64,000 nt of DNA from Sphingomonadales bacterium (GTDB taxonomy: Bacteria; Pseudomonadota; Alphaproteobacteria; Sphingomonadales; Govanellaceae): positions 95,701-159,700 of the forward strand of contig JACFMS010000006.1 of NCBI GenBank assembly GCA_019455285.1. Reading direction: 5' to 3'. Of this stretch, positions 1-8,681 are shown piece after piece; the first letter of the stretch is position 1; each line of letters begins with the position of its first letter. Both the position numbers and the translations under genes were made by a program. The notes beneath the pieces are model-generated. The model was given only the letters and a program-made list of their open reading frames with translations. It did not search any database and had not been told where the DNA came from.

Positions 1-457
1 CGATGCGGCCGCCGCCCACCGAATAGTAAATCCCCTCCTCCACCATCCCGCCGTCCGCCGCCCACGCCTGAAAGCGCAGGCCATTGGAATGATAGGGCAG
101 CCGCACCTCGCTCCTGAAGCGCAAGTCGACGGAAGGGTCAAAGGCCACCTCATGGCCGTCGATGGCCAGGGCGGCGCGTTCCTGGACAGCGGCCAGAAGT
201 CCGTTGATGGCGTCAGGATCAACGCCGTGCGGGGTTTGACGCAGCAGCCCCAGCATCACCGCCTTGTCGCTGCCATGGCCGCGCCCGGTCAGCGCCAACG
301 AGCCGTAAAGCTCCACCGTCAGACGCCGGGTCATCGGCATCTTTCCACCCGCGCTGAGCCCATCGACGAAGCGCTTGGCCGCCACCATCGGCCCCACGGT
401 GTGGGAGCTCGAAGGACCGATGCCGACCTTGAAAATACTCGAAAAACCTGAAGCCAT
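1..457 (-). CDS. sdaA: L-serine dehydratase (L-serine ammonia-lyase), N-terminal part, cut by the left edge
   Basis: Minus-strand frame open from an ATG at 457 to the window edge, so only the first ~152 residues are visible. The N-terminus reads MASGFSSIFKVGIGPSSSHT, followed by VGPM, the hallmark start of the iron-sulfur L-serine dehydratases, which deaminate serine to pyruvate and ammonia in the cytosol. The rest of the visible part (RRLTVELYGSLALTGRGHGS) fits the beta-type N-terminal domain. The cysteines that hold the [4Fe-4S] cluster would lie beyond the edge. The gene is divergent from the aldehyde dehydrogenase at 727. Family assignment is firm; whether it is the single-chain form cannot be seen. 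Confidence 0.9.
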   Translation of the reverse strand, partial: MASGFSSIFKVGIGPSSSHTVGPMVAAKRFVDGLSAGGKMPMTRRLTVELYGSLALTGRGHGSDKAVMLGLLRQTPHGVDPDAINGLLAAVQERAALAIDGHEVAFDPSVDLRFRSEVRLPYHSNGLRFQAWAADGGMVEEGIYYSVGGGRI

Positions 458-655
458 CGCTTGATTCACCTGATACCCGTCATGCGCCATCCCTATACAC
501 GTGGCCGCGCTCCCAGGGAATGCCATTACATGGAAGGAGGTATTCCGGCCGTCCCCCTGCATATGGCGGGCCTATCGGTTACTTCTTCTAAGTTTATTAT
601 TATATTTTTTGTTTCCTATAGGAATATGCTTCCCCTATAATGTACGTGATTCGGC

Positions 656-680
656 CTGCCTGAGAATGGTTCTCATGCAG
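656..680. promoter_or_regulatory. 25-bp near-perfect palindrome, Fur-box-like
   Basis: Inverted repeat with arms CTGC-C-TGAGAA and TTCTCA-T-GCAG around TGG; one mismatch in 11 bp. The core TGAGAATGGTTCTCA resembles the 7-1-7 Fur box (TGAGAAT-N-ATTCTCA). It lies 46 bp before the aldehyde dehydrogenase start, in an otherwise AT-rich 270-bp divergent intergenic region (458-726). Binding by Fur or a relative is inference. Confidence 0.4.
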
Positions 681-726
681 AGTTCGCGCGCCGCCGGCGG
701 CGCCGCTATCTAAACGGAGACCCGTT

Positions 727-2229
727 ATGAAACGCGATGACATTCTGAAGGATCTGGGCATAAACCCGGCGGAATTACAGGAAGGCAGCATTGCGGTGCA
801 TTCGCCGATCGATGGCGCGCTTCTCGGCAAGGTCAAGGCCGATGATGCCGCCAGCGTCGACGCCAAGATCGCGCAAGCGACAAAAGCATTTCAGGAATGG
901 CGTCAGGTGCCGGCGCCGCGGCGCGGCGAGCTGGTACGGCTGTTGGGCGAGGAGCTGCGGGCGCACAAGGAAGCCTTGGGCGCGCTCGTCACCTTGGAAT
1001 GCGGCAAGATCGTACAGGAAGGCCTGGGCGAAGTGCAGGAGATGATCGACATCTGCGACTTCGCCGTCGGCCTGTCGCGTCAGCTTTATGGGCTGACCAT
1101 CGCGTCGGAACGCCCCGGCCACCGCATGATGGAAACCTGGCATCCCATCGGGCCGGTAGGCATCATCAGCGCCTTTAATTTTCCGGTAGCGGTGTGGGCA
1201 TGGAACGCCGCCCTGGCGCTCGTTTGCGGCGATTCGCTGCTTTGGAAGCCGTCGGAAAAGACGTTGCTCTCCGCCCTTGCCGCTCATCGCCTGCTGGAAG
1301 CAGCCCTGGCGCGCTTCGGCGATGCGCCAAAAGGTTTGTCCAGCCTCATCGTCGGCAACCGCAAGGTGGGGGCGGCGCTGCTGGATGATCCCCGCGTGCC
1401 GGTGATCTCGGCCACCGGCAGCACCGCCATGGGCCGCGTCGTCGGCCCGCGCGTTGCGGCGCGCTTCGGCCGCAGCATCCTGGAACTGGGCGGCAACAAC
1501 GCCATCATCGTGACGCCCTCGGCAGACTTGGAAATGGCGCGCCGGGCGATTTTGTTTGGCGCGGTGGGCACTTGCGGCCAGCGCTGCACCTCGACGCGGC
1601 GCATCTTCGTCCACAGTTCAGTTTACGATCGTCTGGTGCCCAGCCTGAAAACCGCCTACGAGCGGGTGCGCATCGGCAATCCGCTCGACCCCGATACCCT
1701 GGTGGGGCCGCTGATCGACGGCCGCGCCTTTGAGGCCATGGAACAGGCGCTGCAGCAGGCGCGCGACCACGGCGCGCGCATCCATGGCGGCGGCCGCGTC
1801 TCGGTTGCGGGCGCGGAAGGCGGCTATTATGTCAAGCCCGCCATCGTCGAGATGACGGATGCCGCCGACAACGTAAGAGAGGAGACCTTCGCCCCCATTC
1901 TCTATGTCTTTCGCTATGACGATTTCGAGGATGCGCTCCATCGCAACAATGACGTGCCGCAGGGTCTGTCGTCGGCGATCTTCACCACCGATATGCGCGA
2001 GGCGGAACGCTTTGTTGCCGTCAACGGGTCCGACTGCGGCATCGCCAACGTCAACATCGGCACCTCGGGCGCGGAAATCGGCGGCGCGTTCGGCGGCGAG
2101 AAGGAAACCGGCGGCGGTCGCGAATCGGGATCGGACTCGTGGAAGGCTTACATGCGCCGCCAGACCTCGACCATCAATTATTCCCGCGCGCTGCCGTTGG
2201 CGCAGGGCATCAAGTTTGATACCGAATGA
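727..2229 (+). CDS. amaB: ALDH7-type aldehyde dehydrogenase, probable L-aminoadipate-semialdehyde dehydrogenase
   Basis: 500 residues, usual length for the ALDH7/antiquitin family. It should oxidise alpha-aminoadipate semialdehyde to aminoadipate with NAD+ in lysine breakdown. Visible motifs: ISAFNFPVAVWAWN with the oxyanion Asn near 151, ELGGNN with general-base Glu253, and GTCGQRCTSTRR with nucleophile Cys287. The C-terminal block around GEKETGGGRESGSDSWKAYM is typical of ALDH7 rather than ALDH9 or succinate-semialdehyde enzymes. The start ATG has GGAG eight bases upstream. Glutaryl-CoA dehydrogenase at 8.7 kb belongs to another branch of lysine catabolism, which supports the assignment. 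A Fur-like palindrome lies just upstream. Substrate is inferred from subfamily. Confidence 0.9.
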   Translation: MKRDDILKDLGINPAELQEGSIAVHSPIDGALLGKVKADDAASVDAKIAQATKAFQEWRQVPAPRRGELVRLLGEELRAHKEALGALVTLECGKIVQEGLGEVQEMIDICDFAVGLSRQLYGLTIASERPGHRMMETWHPIGPVGIISAFNFPVAVWAWNAALALVCGDSLLWKPSEKTLLSALAAHRLLEAALARFGDAPKGLSSLIVGNRKVGAALLDDPRVPVISATGSTAMGRVVGPRVAARFGRSILELGGNNAIIVTPSADLEMARRAILFGAVGTCGQRCTSTRRIFVHSSVYDRLVPSLKTAYERVRIGNPLDPDTLVGPLIDGRAFEAMEQALQQARDHGARIHGGGRVSVAGAEGGYYVKPAIVEMTDAADNVREETFAPILYVFRYDDFEDALHRNNDVPQGLSSAIFTTDMREAERFVAVNGSDCGIANVNIGTSGAEIGGAFGGEKETGGGRESGSDSWKAYMRRQTSTINYSRALPLAQGIKFDTE

Positions 2230-2248
2230 GGCTGAAAAGTAGTGTGGG

Positions 2249-3688
2249 TCAAGCGACAGCGGACCCACGATTATTGTACAGTTGCAGCTCGGCGGCGAAG
2301 GTGCGGCCTTCTTCATCCTGCAAGGCGGCGTCGCGCAACGCCATGACCTTCGCGGCGGCGTCCGCTTTACCAACCAGGCGCGGCAGCAACGCCATGATGC
2401 GATTGAACCGATCCATGCCCCGCTCGTGGGTGTCGCCATAGCCTTTAATGAGACGCGGCAATTCGGCGATCGCCACTGCCAGCTCATAATCCTGCGGCAC
2501 GATGGTCATCACCTGCGCCAGCCACGTCTCAATGGCGGCATTTTCTTTCTTGAAGCGCAGCGTACCGCGCCGCCAGCGCCGCAGCCGCGCCAAGACATAA
2601 AGCGGCAGAAAACCGGAGAGCTTGGCGGTGTGTATCTGCCGACCCTTGGCGAAAAACGGCGCCAGCAGCCGACGCATGGCGTTTGATTTCAACAAAGTGG
2701 CCCCCAGCGCCGCCGGCAAGGTATCACACACCTCCTCGTAGCGAGGATGAAAGTATTCGATCGAATAATAAGGCTGACCGGGCAGCGCCCGCGCCTCCGC
2801 GCCGATTTTTTCCAGACGTCCGGCGCGGGTTTTCAGATCAGCGACGCGGATCACGTCCTCATAGGACATCCACAGCGCCAGATAACGTGCTGCTTCGTTC
2901 AGCAGGCGATCACCCGCCGCCACTGCCCGCAATTTTTCAAGCCGCTCGACATAGAGCGCCGCATAAGCTGCATCCTGGTAATCCTGCAACCGGGCAATGC
3001 CGCGCTGTAGCGTGTCGTGCACCGACGCAGGCAAAGCATCGGAAGGCGCGGTTTCTGGTAGCGTGCTTTGCGTTCCCGCAAAACCGCGAGCAAAACCGGC
3101 CAGATTGCTGGCTACCGCCTTGCCCGATGCAGTGATGACCTGTTCGTAGGCATCACGGGCAAAGGGCAATGCGCCTGATCCGGAGAGCGCGCCGAACAGC
3201 ACCGCGCTGATGACGCTCGCAGTATCCTCGGCTGCCTGGTTCATGTCGAAGAGCACCAACCTTTTCGCCGCCTGGCGCAGAGCGTCCAGAACCGCCGTAT
3301 CATCGGCCCGGCCATCGCCCAGCGCTTGTTTCTCTGACACCGAATAGACCCGATGCGACGAGGCGATCAGGGTGGTCAGATCGGGACTGACAAAGCGGCG
3401 CGTCACGGCGCGGCCGGCTTCCATCAGTTCCGAGGCGATGACAATATCGACGTCCCCCGGCGCCGGCATCAGCGCCAGCACCGGCATCTTTCCGGTAGCT
3501 TTGACAACGGATTCGGGAAAAATCTCGATGAAATAGATGGTGGCGCCGGTGCGCTGCGCCACGCCGGCGATGGAAGTATATTGCGCCAGATAGCCATTGG
3601 CTTCGGCGAGATCGACGATCCACTGCGCCAGCACGCCGCCGCCCTGGCCGCCCAGCGCCATCACCGCGATGGAAATGGGCCGGGTCAT
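2249..3688 (-). CDS. iorB: Indolepyruvate:ferredoxin oxidoreductase beta subunit, long form
   Basis: 479 residues from the ATG at 3688, which overlaps the iorA stop as ATGA; a longer open frame to 3745 lies inside iorA and is not needed. The first ~190 residues are the POR gamma-type catalytic domain (GGQGGGVLAQWIVDLAEANG, then TSIAGVAQRTGATIYFIEIF). The remaining ~280 residues are the extra C-terminal domain (DUF6537 type) found in the long proteobacterial form. With IorA it oxidatively decarboxylates aryl-pyruvates such as indolepyruvate to aryl-acetyl-CoA, reducing ferredoxin. It converges on amaB with only 19 bp between stops. Confidence 0.9.
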   Translation of the reverse strand: MTRPISIAVMALGGQGGGVLAQWIVDLAEANGYLAQYTSIAGVAQRTGATIYFIEIFPESVVKATGKMPVLALMPAPGDVDIVIASELMEAGRAVTRRFVSPDLTTLIASSHRVYSVSEKQALGDGRADDTAVLDALRQAAKRLVLFDMNQAAEDTASVISAVLFGALSGSGALPFARDAYEQVITASGKAVASNLAGFARGFAGTQSTLPETAPSDALPASVHDTLQRGIARLQDYQDAAYAALYVERLEKLRAVAAGDRLLNEAARYLALWMSYEDVIRVADLKTRAGRLEKIGAEARALPGQPYYSIEYFHPRYEEVCDTLPAALGATLLKSNAMRRLLAPFFAKGRQIHTAKLSGFLPLYVLARLRRWRRGTLRFKKENAAIETWLAQVMTIVPQDYELAVAIAELPRLIKGYGDTHERGMDRFNRIMALLPRLVGKADAAAKVMALRDAALQDEEGRTFAAELQLYNNRGSAVA

Positions 3689-5808
3689 GCCACGCTCCTT
3701 GCCGCGCGGCGTTGCAGCCAACCAATAACGTTCTGCCGCAGCCACGCCAGCGCACGATCAATCCAGGTGGGATTATAAATCAGCTCCACCCGCGCGAATG
3801 AGGGGCAGAGCACGGCGGCGTGCGCCACTTCGCCGCAATGGCCGCAGCCGACGCAACTGTTGTCCACATAGGCGATGGGATCGACTTTCAAGGGATCGGG
3901 ATTATCGCGAACAGTCAACGACGGACAACCCGACAGACGCACGCAGGCATGATCGCCGGTGCAGGTGTCGCTATCGACATAGAAACGCTCGCGCACCACC
4001 CGAACGCCTTGCTTAATGGCGCGATTGGTCAGCGGCTTCACCCGGCGCTGGCGGTTGAGCTGGCATTCGCCTTCGGCGACGATGATCTTGGGGCCTTTTT
4101 CCGCCGTGGTCATGGCGTCGCGCAAGGTATCACGCAAAGTCGCCACGTCGTAGCTGCGCACCCGCTTCACCCACTTCACGCCAACGCCCTTGACCGCTTC
4201 GGTTATCGCGTGCTTGGTGCTGCGGGCGGGGTTCTCTGCCCGCGACGATAATATGTCTTGGCCGCCGGTGGCCGCCGAATAATTGTTGTCGACAATGACC
4301 AGTACGTTGTCGGACTTGTTGAATACCGCATTGCCGACGCCGCTGGTCAATCCGTTATGCCAAAACCCGCCATCGCCCATCACCGCGACGGCGCGCTTCT
4401 TGGCTTCGACATTGAATGCCGACGCGCCGGCCCAGCCCAGGCCGTAGCCCATGGTGGTGTTGCCGATGTTGAACGGGGCGTTGATGGAAAACAGGTGGCA
4501 GCCGATATCGCTGCTGACATGAAAGCGCCCAAGTTCCTTTTCCGCCAGCTTCATGGCGGCGAAAATCGGCCGTTCCGGGCAGCCGGTGCAAAAGCCGGGC
4601 ACCCGCGGCGGCAGTTTGGCGGGCAACGTCCCGGCCTCCGCCGGCGGATGGACCAGGGTCGAAGAAGAGGCGGCGAGATGCGGCGCATGATAGTTTAAAA
4701 ATGCGCGCACGCCTTGCGTCAGGATATCCGCGGTATATTCGCCGGCCATGGGCAGCACATCCTTGCCGACGATCTTGGTTTGCACATCCGCCTTGCGCAA
4801 AATCGCATTCACCGCCTGTTCGATGAAGTCGGGCTGGCCTTCCTCGATGAGAAGCACCGCCTTCTTATCGGCGCAAAAGCCAATGATTTCCTCGTTCACC
4901 AAAGGATAGGTGACGTTCATGACATAGATCGGCAGCTCAGTGTTGCCGAAGGCGTCGGCAAGCCCTTGCAGCTCCAACGTGCGCATCAGCGAATTGTAAA
5001 GCCCGCCCTGGACGATGACGCCAATGTCGCCAGTGACGCCCCCCACGAACTCGTTTAATTTGTGATCCTTGATGAACTGCACGGCGGCGGGCCAGCGCTG
5101 GTCGATCTTTTCCTGTTCGTGAACGTAGCTCGACGGCGGCAGCACGATGCGGGTGACATCGCGTACCGGATTTTCCAGGGCGTCTTTCACGCTCGGCGAC
5201 GGCCTACGGTTGTCCTTGGCCTCAAAACGGCCGTAGAGATGACAGGCGCGAATACGCAGCTCCAACATCACCGGCGTATTGGAGGCTTCCGACAATTCAA
5301 ACCCCTTTTCCACCATGTGGACGATGCTGGGCAGATTGGGCCGCGGATCGAGAAGCCAGATCTGCGATTTCATGGCGAAGGCGTGGCTGCGCTCCTGCAT
5401 GATAGAGGAGCCTTCGCCATAATCCTCGCCGATGATGATGAGCGCGCCGCCCATGACGCCGCCGGAGGCGACGTTAGCCAAGGCATCGGAGGCGACATTG
5501 GTGCCGACCGTCGATTTCCACGTCACCGCGCCACGCAACGGATAATTCACCGATGCCGCCAACATGGCGCCGGCGGCGGCTTCCGAGGCGCAGGCTTCGA
5601 AATGGACGCCGAGTTCATCAAGAATGTCCTGGGCGTCGGAGAGCACGTCCATCAAGTGCGAGATCGGCGCGCCCTGATAGCCGCCGACGTAGGCGACGCC
5701 GGATTGCAGCAGCGCCTTGGTGACGGCGAGAATGCCTTCGCCGCGAAATTCCGCGCCCTGGCCCAGCCGGAGCTTCTTGACTTCTTCCTTGAATGATCGT
5801 TCGGCCAT
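3685..5808 (-). CDS. iorA: Indolepyruvate:ferredoxin oxidoreductase alpha subunit
   Basis: 707 residues. The N-terminal half is the POR alpha-type domain. A TPP-binding domain follows around residues 420-560, with AVMGDGGFWHNGLTSG and IVDNNYSAATGGQD as the Mg-TPP motif. A C-terminal ferredoxin-like domain (about 620-690) carries a modified first cluster motif, CTGDHACVRLSGCP, and a second, CVGCGHCGEVAHAAVLCP. The altered first motif is, from memory, usual in the long proteobacterial enzymes. Catalyses CoA-dependent oxidation of aromatic 2-oxo acids from Trp, Phe and Tyr transamination. Translationally coupled to iorB; marR lies 125 bp upstream on the same strand. Confidence 0.93.
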   Translation of the reverse strand: MAERSFKEEVKKLRLGQGAEFRGEGILAVTKALLQSGVAYVGGYQGAPISHLMDVLSDAQDILDELGVHFEACASEAAAGAMLAASVNYPLRGAVTWKSTVGTNVASDALANVASGGVMGGALIIIGEDYGEGSSIMQERSHAFAMKSQIWLLDPRPNLPSIVHMVEKGFELSEASNTPVMLELRIRACHLYGRFEAKDNRRPSPSVKDALENPVRDVTRIVLPPSSYVHEQEKIDQRWPAAVQFIKDHKLNEFVGGVTGDIGVIVQGGLYNSLMRTLELQGLADAFGNTELPIYVMNVTYPLVNEEIIGFCADKKAVLLIEEGQPDFIEQAVNAILRKADVQTKIVGKDVLPMAGEYTADILTQGVRAFLNYHAPHLAASSSTLVHPPAEAGTLPAKLPPRVPGFCTGCPERPIFAAMKLAEKELGRFHVSSDIGCHLFSINAPFNIGNTTMGYGLGWAGASAFNVEAKKRAVAVMGDGGFWHNGLTSGVGNAVFNKSDNVLVIVDNNYSAATGGQDILSSRAENPARSTKHAITEAVKGVGVKWVKRVRSYDVATLRDTLRDAMTTAEKGPKIIVAEGECQLNRQRRVKPLTNRAIKQGVRVVRERFYVDSDTCTGDHACVRLSGCPSLTVRDNPDPLKVDPIAYVDNSCVGCGHCGEVAHAAVLCPSFARVELIYNPTWIDRALAWLRQNVIGWLQRRAARSVA

Positions 5809-5933
5809 GGGGCAAGCCTGCGAGGTTGGGCGGAAGGGCCTAAGCCCACCATATGTCGTTATCTATCCATACCCGAAATCACGTGAAATTGCAAATAAAA
5901 AATAGTTGTAAGCCCTTGGGCCTCATGGCCGGC

Positions 5934-6419
5934 TCAATCAAGATAGGGCGAGCGGCCGAGGTTGCCTTCGATCACCTTCAAGACATGCATCAGACGGGTC
6001 AGGTCATCATCGCTCAAGCCCTTGATCGCCTTGCGATAAATCCGGCCGCCGACCTGTTTAACCCGCTCTACCGCCGCCCGCCCGGCAGCGGTGATATAGA
6101 CCTCGGTCACCCGGCTGTCATCGGCGCTTGGCGCCCGCCTGACCAGGCCTTCCGCCTCCATGCGAATGAGGATGCGGGTGATGGTAGACATCTTGATGAT
6201 GGTGCGACGGGAAATGTCGCTCACCGTGCTGGGGTTGGTGTCTTCCAGGAGCGTCAGCACCCGCCAATGCGGCTGATCCATGCCGATGGTTTTCAAGGCC
6301 TTGCTCATTTCCTCCACATAGACCGCCGAGGTCCGGTTGAGCGCGTAAAGCGGGTAGCGGTCGAGGATAAAGGCCGGATCGTCGGGCGCCGGGTGGAGGG
6401 ACTTTTTCGGTTTTGCCAT
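5934..6419 (-). CDS. MarR-family transcriptional regulator
   Basis: 161 residues with the MarR winged-helix arrangement. An N-terminal dimerisation helix leads to the HTH around residues 60-90 (NPSTVSDISRRTIIKMSTIT), and the wing follows with RRAPSADDSRVTEVYITAAG, the family's DxR signature. Encoded just upstream of iorAB on the same strand, so control of aryl-pyruvate catabolism is likely. A perfect AT-rich palindrome at 6485-6500, 65 bp upstream, could be its own operator and could also act on the divergent MFS gene. The ligand cannot be told from sequence. Confidence 0.85.
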   Translation of the reverse strand: MAKPKKSLHPAPDDPAFILDRYPLYALNRTSAVYVEEMSKALKTIGMDQPHWRVLTLLEDTNPSTVSDISRRTIIKMSTITRILIRMEAEGLVRRAPSADDSRVTEVYITAAGRAAVERVKQVGGRIYRKAIKGLSDDDLTRLMHVLKVIEGNLGRSPYLD

Positions 6420-6484
6420 TTTAGGCCCAGGATCTAGATGTCGCCGGAGGGGGCGTAGCGCGATTAGAACCGAAAAACACTCTG

Positions 6485-6500
6485 AAAATCAATTGATTTT
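6485..6500. promoter_or_regulatory. Perfect 16-bp palindrome AAAATCAATTGATTTT, candidate MarR operator
   Basis: Fully symmetrical sequence in the 201-bp divergent region between marR (start 6419) and the MFS gene (start 6621). MarR proteins commonly bind 16-20-bp AT-rich palindromes and autoregulate. No second copy was found before iorA, though a short TCACGTGA palindrome lies near 5879. Confidence 0.4.
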
Positions 6501-6589
6501 ATACCAGTTGCGGCAACGGCAGATCCCCCCGCCTGCGGCAAGGATGACGTCGGAGTAAAAGTGATTCACCCCAATAATAAACCGCTGTA

Positions 6590-6612
6590 GAAGGAAGGGT
6601 GCTGGTTCCTTC
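6590..6612 (+). promoter_or_regulatory. Leader stem-loop holding a Shine-Dalgarno-like sequence
   Basis: GAAGGAA (6590-6596) pairs with TTCCTTC (6606-6612) across a 9-nt loop and ends 8 nt before the MFS start codon. The purine arm looks like a ribosome-binding site but is 21 nt from the ATG, so hairpin folding could bring it closer or hide it. Function is speculative. Confidence 0.2.
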
Positions 6613-6620
6613 ATCGTAAA

Positions 6621-7892
6621 ATGGATCCCTCCTTGACCGCTTCCTCTCCCTCCTCCTCTTCCGGCTGGGCGGTGCTCGGCGTCGCCGATTACCGGCGCTT
6701 CATCCTGGCCCGCCTGTGCGGCAATCTCGGCATCCAGATGATCAACGCCGCCGTCGGCTGGCAGGTTTATCAACTCACCGGCGATCCCTTATACCTCGGC
6801 CTCGTCGGCCTGGTGCAGTTCCTGCCGATCCTGGTCCTGGGCTTTCCCGCCGGCCACGTGGCGGATACCCGGGAACGGACCACGGTGCTGCGCTTGTGCC
6901 TCGGTCTGGAGTTGGTGTGCGCGGCGATCCTCGGCATCCTTGCCTTCAGCGGCGGCGGCGCGGTGTGGCCGATCTTGAGCACTCTGGCGCTTCTGGCGGT
7001 GGGGCGCGCCTTTCATGCCCCCGCCAGTCATGCGCTCTTGGCTAACCTGGTACCCAAGGAACTGTTGCCCAGCGCTATCGGCTGGAGTTCGACCGTGTGG
7101 CAGGCGGCGACCATCGCCGGGCCGGCGCTGGGCGGCCTCTTGCTCATTTTAGGGTCGGGCTGGGTTTATGGCCTGGCCGCGGCGCTGCTGCTGGCGGCGA
7201 CGGTCTTGACCGCCCGTATCGCGCCGAGAGGAGTGCCCGGCAGCGCCGCCATGGACTGGCTGGCGCTCACCGGGGGCATTCGCTACGTGTGGCGGACCAA
7301 GGTCATTCTCGGCGCCATCAGCCTTGATCTGGCCGCCGTGCTCCTGGGCGGCGCCACGGCGCTGCTGCCGGCGTTCGCCAGCGATATCCTTCATGTCGGT
7401 CCGGCGGGTTATGGCTGGCTGCGCGCCGCTCCCGCCATGGGTGCGGTGTTGACCGGCCTTTATCTGGCGCAGCGGCCGATCCGCCGCCGACTGGGCGTCA
7501 CCATGCTCATGGGTGTCGGCGTCTACGGCGCGGCGATCCTGGCGTTCGGCCTCTCAACGGCGTTCTGGCTGTCGCTCCTGGCGCTGGCGGTGAGCGGCGC
7601 GGCCGACATGTTCAGCGTCTTCGTCCGCCATAGCTTGGTGCAGCTCGCCACCCCCGACGCCATGCGCGGCCGGGTGGCGGCGGTCAACTCGGTGTTCATC
7701 ACCGCCTCCAACGAGCTGGGCGAGTTCGAATCCGGCATCGTCGCCGCCCTGATCGGCGTCGTGCCCTGCGTCGTGGCGGGAGCTATCGGCACGCTCCTGG
7801 TGGCGGCCGCCGCCCCCTACCTTTTTCCGGCCTTGCGGGTGATCGATCGGATCGAGGATGTACTGCCGCCGGAGCGAGCGGCCAGCGGATAA
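6621..7892 (+). CDS. MFS transporter, EntS/MFS_3-type exporter
   Basis: 423 residues and about twelve hydrophobic segments. The sequence opens with a short cytoplasmic tail and YRRFILARLCGNLGIQMINA, followed by VGWQVYQLTGDPLYLGLVGL and the loop motif GFPAGHVADTRERTTVLRLC (motif A variant G-x3-D-x2-R). This start is typical of the MFS_3 group that includes the enterobactin exporter EntS. It should sit in the inner membrane and export a small molecule by proton antiport. It is divergent from marR across the 6485 palindrome, so MarR-controlled efflux is possible. No strong ribosome-binding site is seen close to the ATG. Substrate unknown. Confidence 0.8.
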   Translation: MDPSLTASSPSSSSGWAVLGVADYRRFILARLCGNLGIQMINAAVGWQVYQLTGDPLYLGLVGLVQFLPILVLGFPAGHVADTRERTTVLRLCLGLELVCAAILGILAFSGGGAVWPILSTLALLAVGRAFHAPASHALLANLVPKELLPSAIGWSSTVWQAATIAGPALGGLLLILGSGWVYGLAAALLLAATVLTARIAPRGVPGSAAMDWLALTGGIRYVWRTKVILGAISLDLAAVLLGGATALLPAFASDILHVGPAGYGWLRAAPAMGAVLTGLYLAQRPIRRRLGVTMLMGVGVYGAAILAFGLSTAFWLSLLALAVSGAADMFSVFVRHSLVQLATPDAMRGRVAAVNSVFITASNELGEFESGIVAALIGVVPCVVAGAIGTLLVAAAAPYLFPALRVIDRIEDVLPPERAASG

Positions 7893-7970
7893 GCCCCGCG
7901 GATAAGCATTGCATCGATATTCCCAATCGGATACTTGTTTCCTTTAGGCAACAGCAAGGCCAGTTTCGGC

Positions 7971-8570
7971 ATGGAACCCGTTCGTCCCATATCCTCGGCG
8001 CTGGAAGCGTCACCGCCCGCCGCCGAGCTGGGCGGGCGCTTGAAAGCCCTGCGTCAGGAACGAGGCTGGACGCTGGCCGATGCGGCGGAGGCTACCGGCA
8101 TCGCCCGCTCGTCGCTGTCCAAGATAGAAAACGGCCAGATGTCGCCAACCTATGATTTGCTGTTGAAATTGGCGCGGGGATTTGCCGTCGATATCGCCGA
8201 CCTGTTCGCCAACGCGCAGGTCGTGACCGCGCCCGGCCGCATGGCGGTGAGCCGCGCCAAGACCGGGCAGCATCACCTGAATGCGCTTTATGATCATGAA
8301 ATCCTCGCCGGCGCCCTGGCGCGCAAGAAGATCCAGCCGTTCCGCACCACCATCAAGCCGCTGGCGAACGGCGCATCACCGAACTGGTCCGGTCATTCCG
8401 GCGAGGAATTTCTCTACGTGCTATCGGGCCGGGTGATCTTTTACACCGAGCATTACGAGCCGGTGACCCTGGACGCCGGCGACAGCCTTTATATCGACAG
8501 CTCGATGCGGCATGCGGCGGCTTCCGCCGGCCCCGGCGACGCCGAGGTACTATGGGTGACGGCGGCTTAA
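7971..8570 (+). CDS. XRE-family regulator with C-terminal cupin domain
   Basis: 199 residues from the ATG at 7971; an in-frame TTG at 7935 is possible but less likely. The HTH occupies residues ~20-75 (GGRLKALRQERGWTLADAAE, then IARSSLSKIENGQMSPTYDL). A cupin follows at ~110-190, with HSGEEFLYVLSGRVIFYTEH and DAGDSLYIDSSMRHAAAS. HTH-cupin proteins sense a small ligand in the barrel and control nearby amino acid, polyamine or sugar genes. The target is unclear: the MFS gene ends 78 bp upstream and gcdH converges downstream. Confidence 0.85.
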   Translation: MEPVRPISSALEASPPAAELGGRLKALRQERGWTLADAAEATGIARSSLSKIENGQMSPTYDLLLKLARGFAVDIADLFANAQVVTAPGRMAVSRAKTGQHHLNALYDHEILAGALARKKIQPFRTTIKPLANGASPNWSGHSGEEFLYVLSGRVIFYTEHYEPVTLDAGDSLYIDSSMRHAAASAGPGDAEVLWVTAA

Positions 8571-8586
8571 GGCCGGAAGTTAAGAC

Positions 8587-8668
8587 GTCATTGCGAGCGA
8601 AGCGAAGCAATCCATAGCGATTTCGCTGTTTATTGGATTGCTTCGCCCCTATCGGGTCTCGCAATGAC
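8587..8668. repeat. 82-bp palindromic interspersed repeat, possible bidirectional terminator
   Basis: Outer arms GTCATTGCGAG (8587-8597) and CTCGCAATGAC (8658-8668), and inner arms CGAAGCAATCC (8603-8613) and GGATTGCTTCG (8635-8645), are perfect inverted repeats. The ATTGCGAG...GAAGCAATCC pattern is one I recognise as a high-copy palindromic repeat in several bacterial genomes. It fills the gap between two convergent genes, so it may also end transcription from both sides. Confidence 0.7.
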
Positions 8669-8681
8669 TGTTGGAGCGTAT

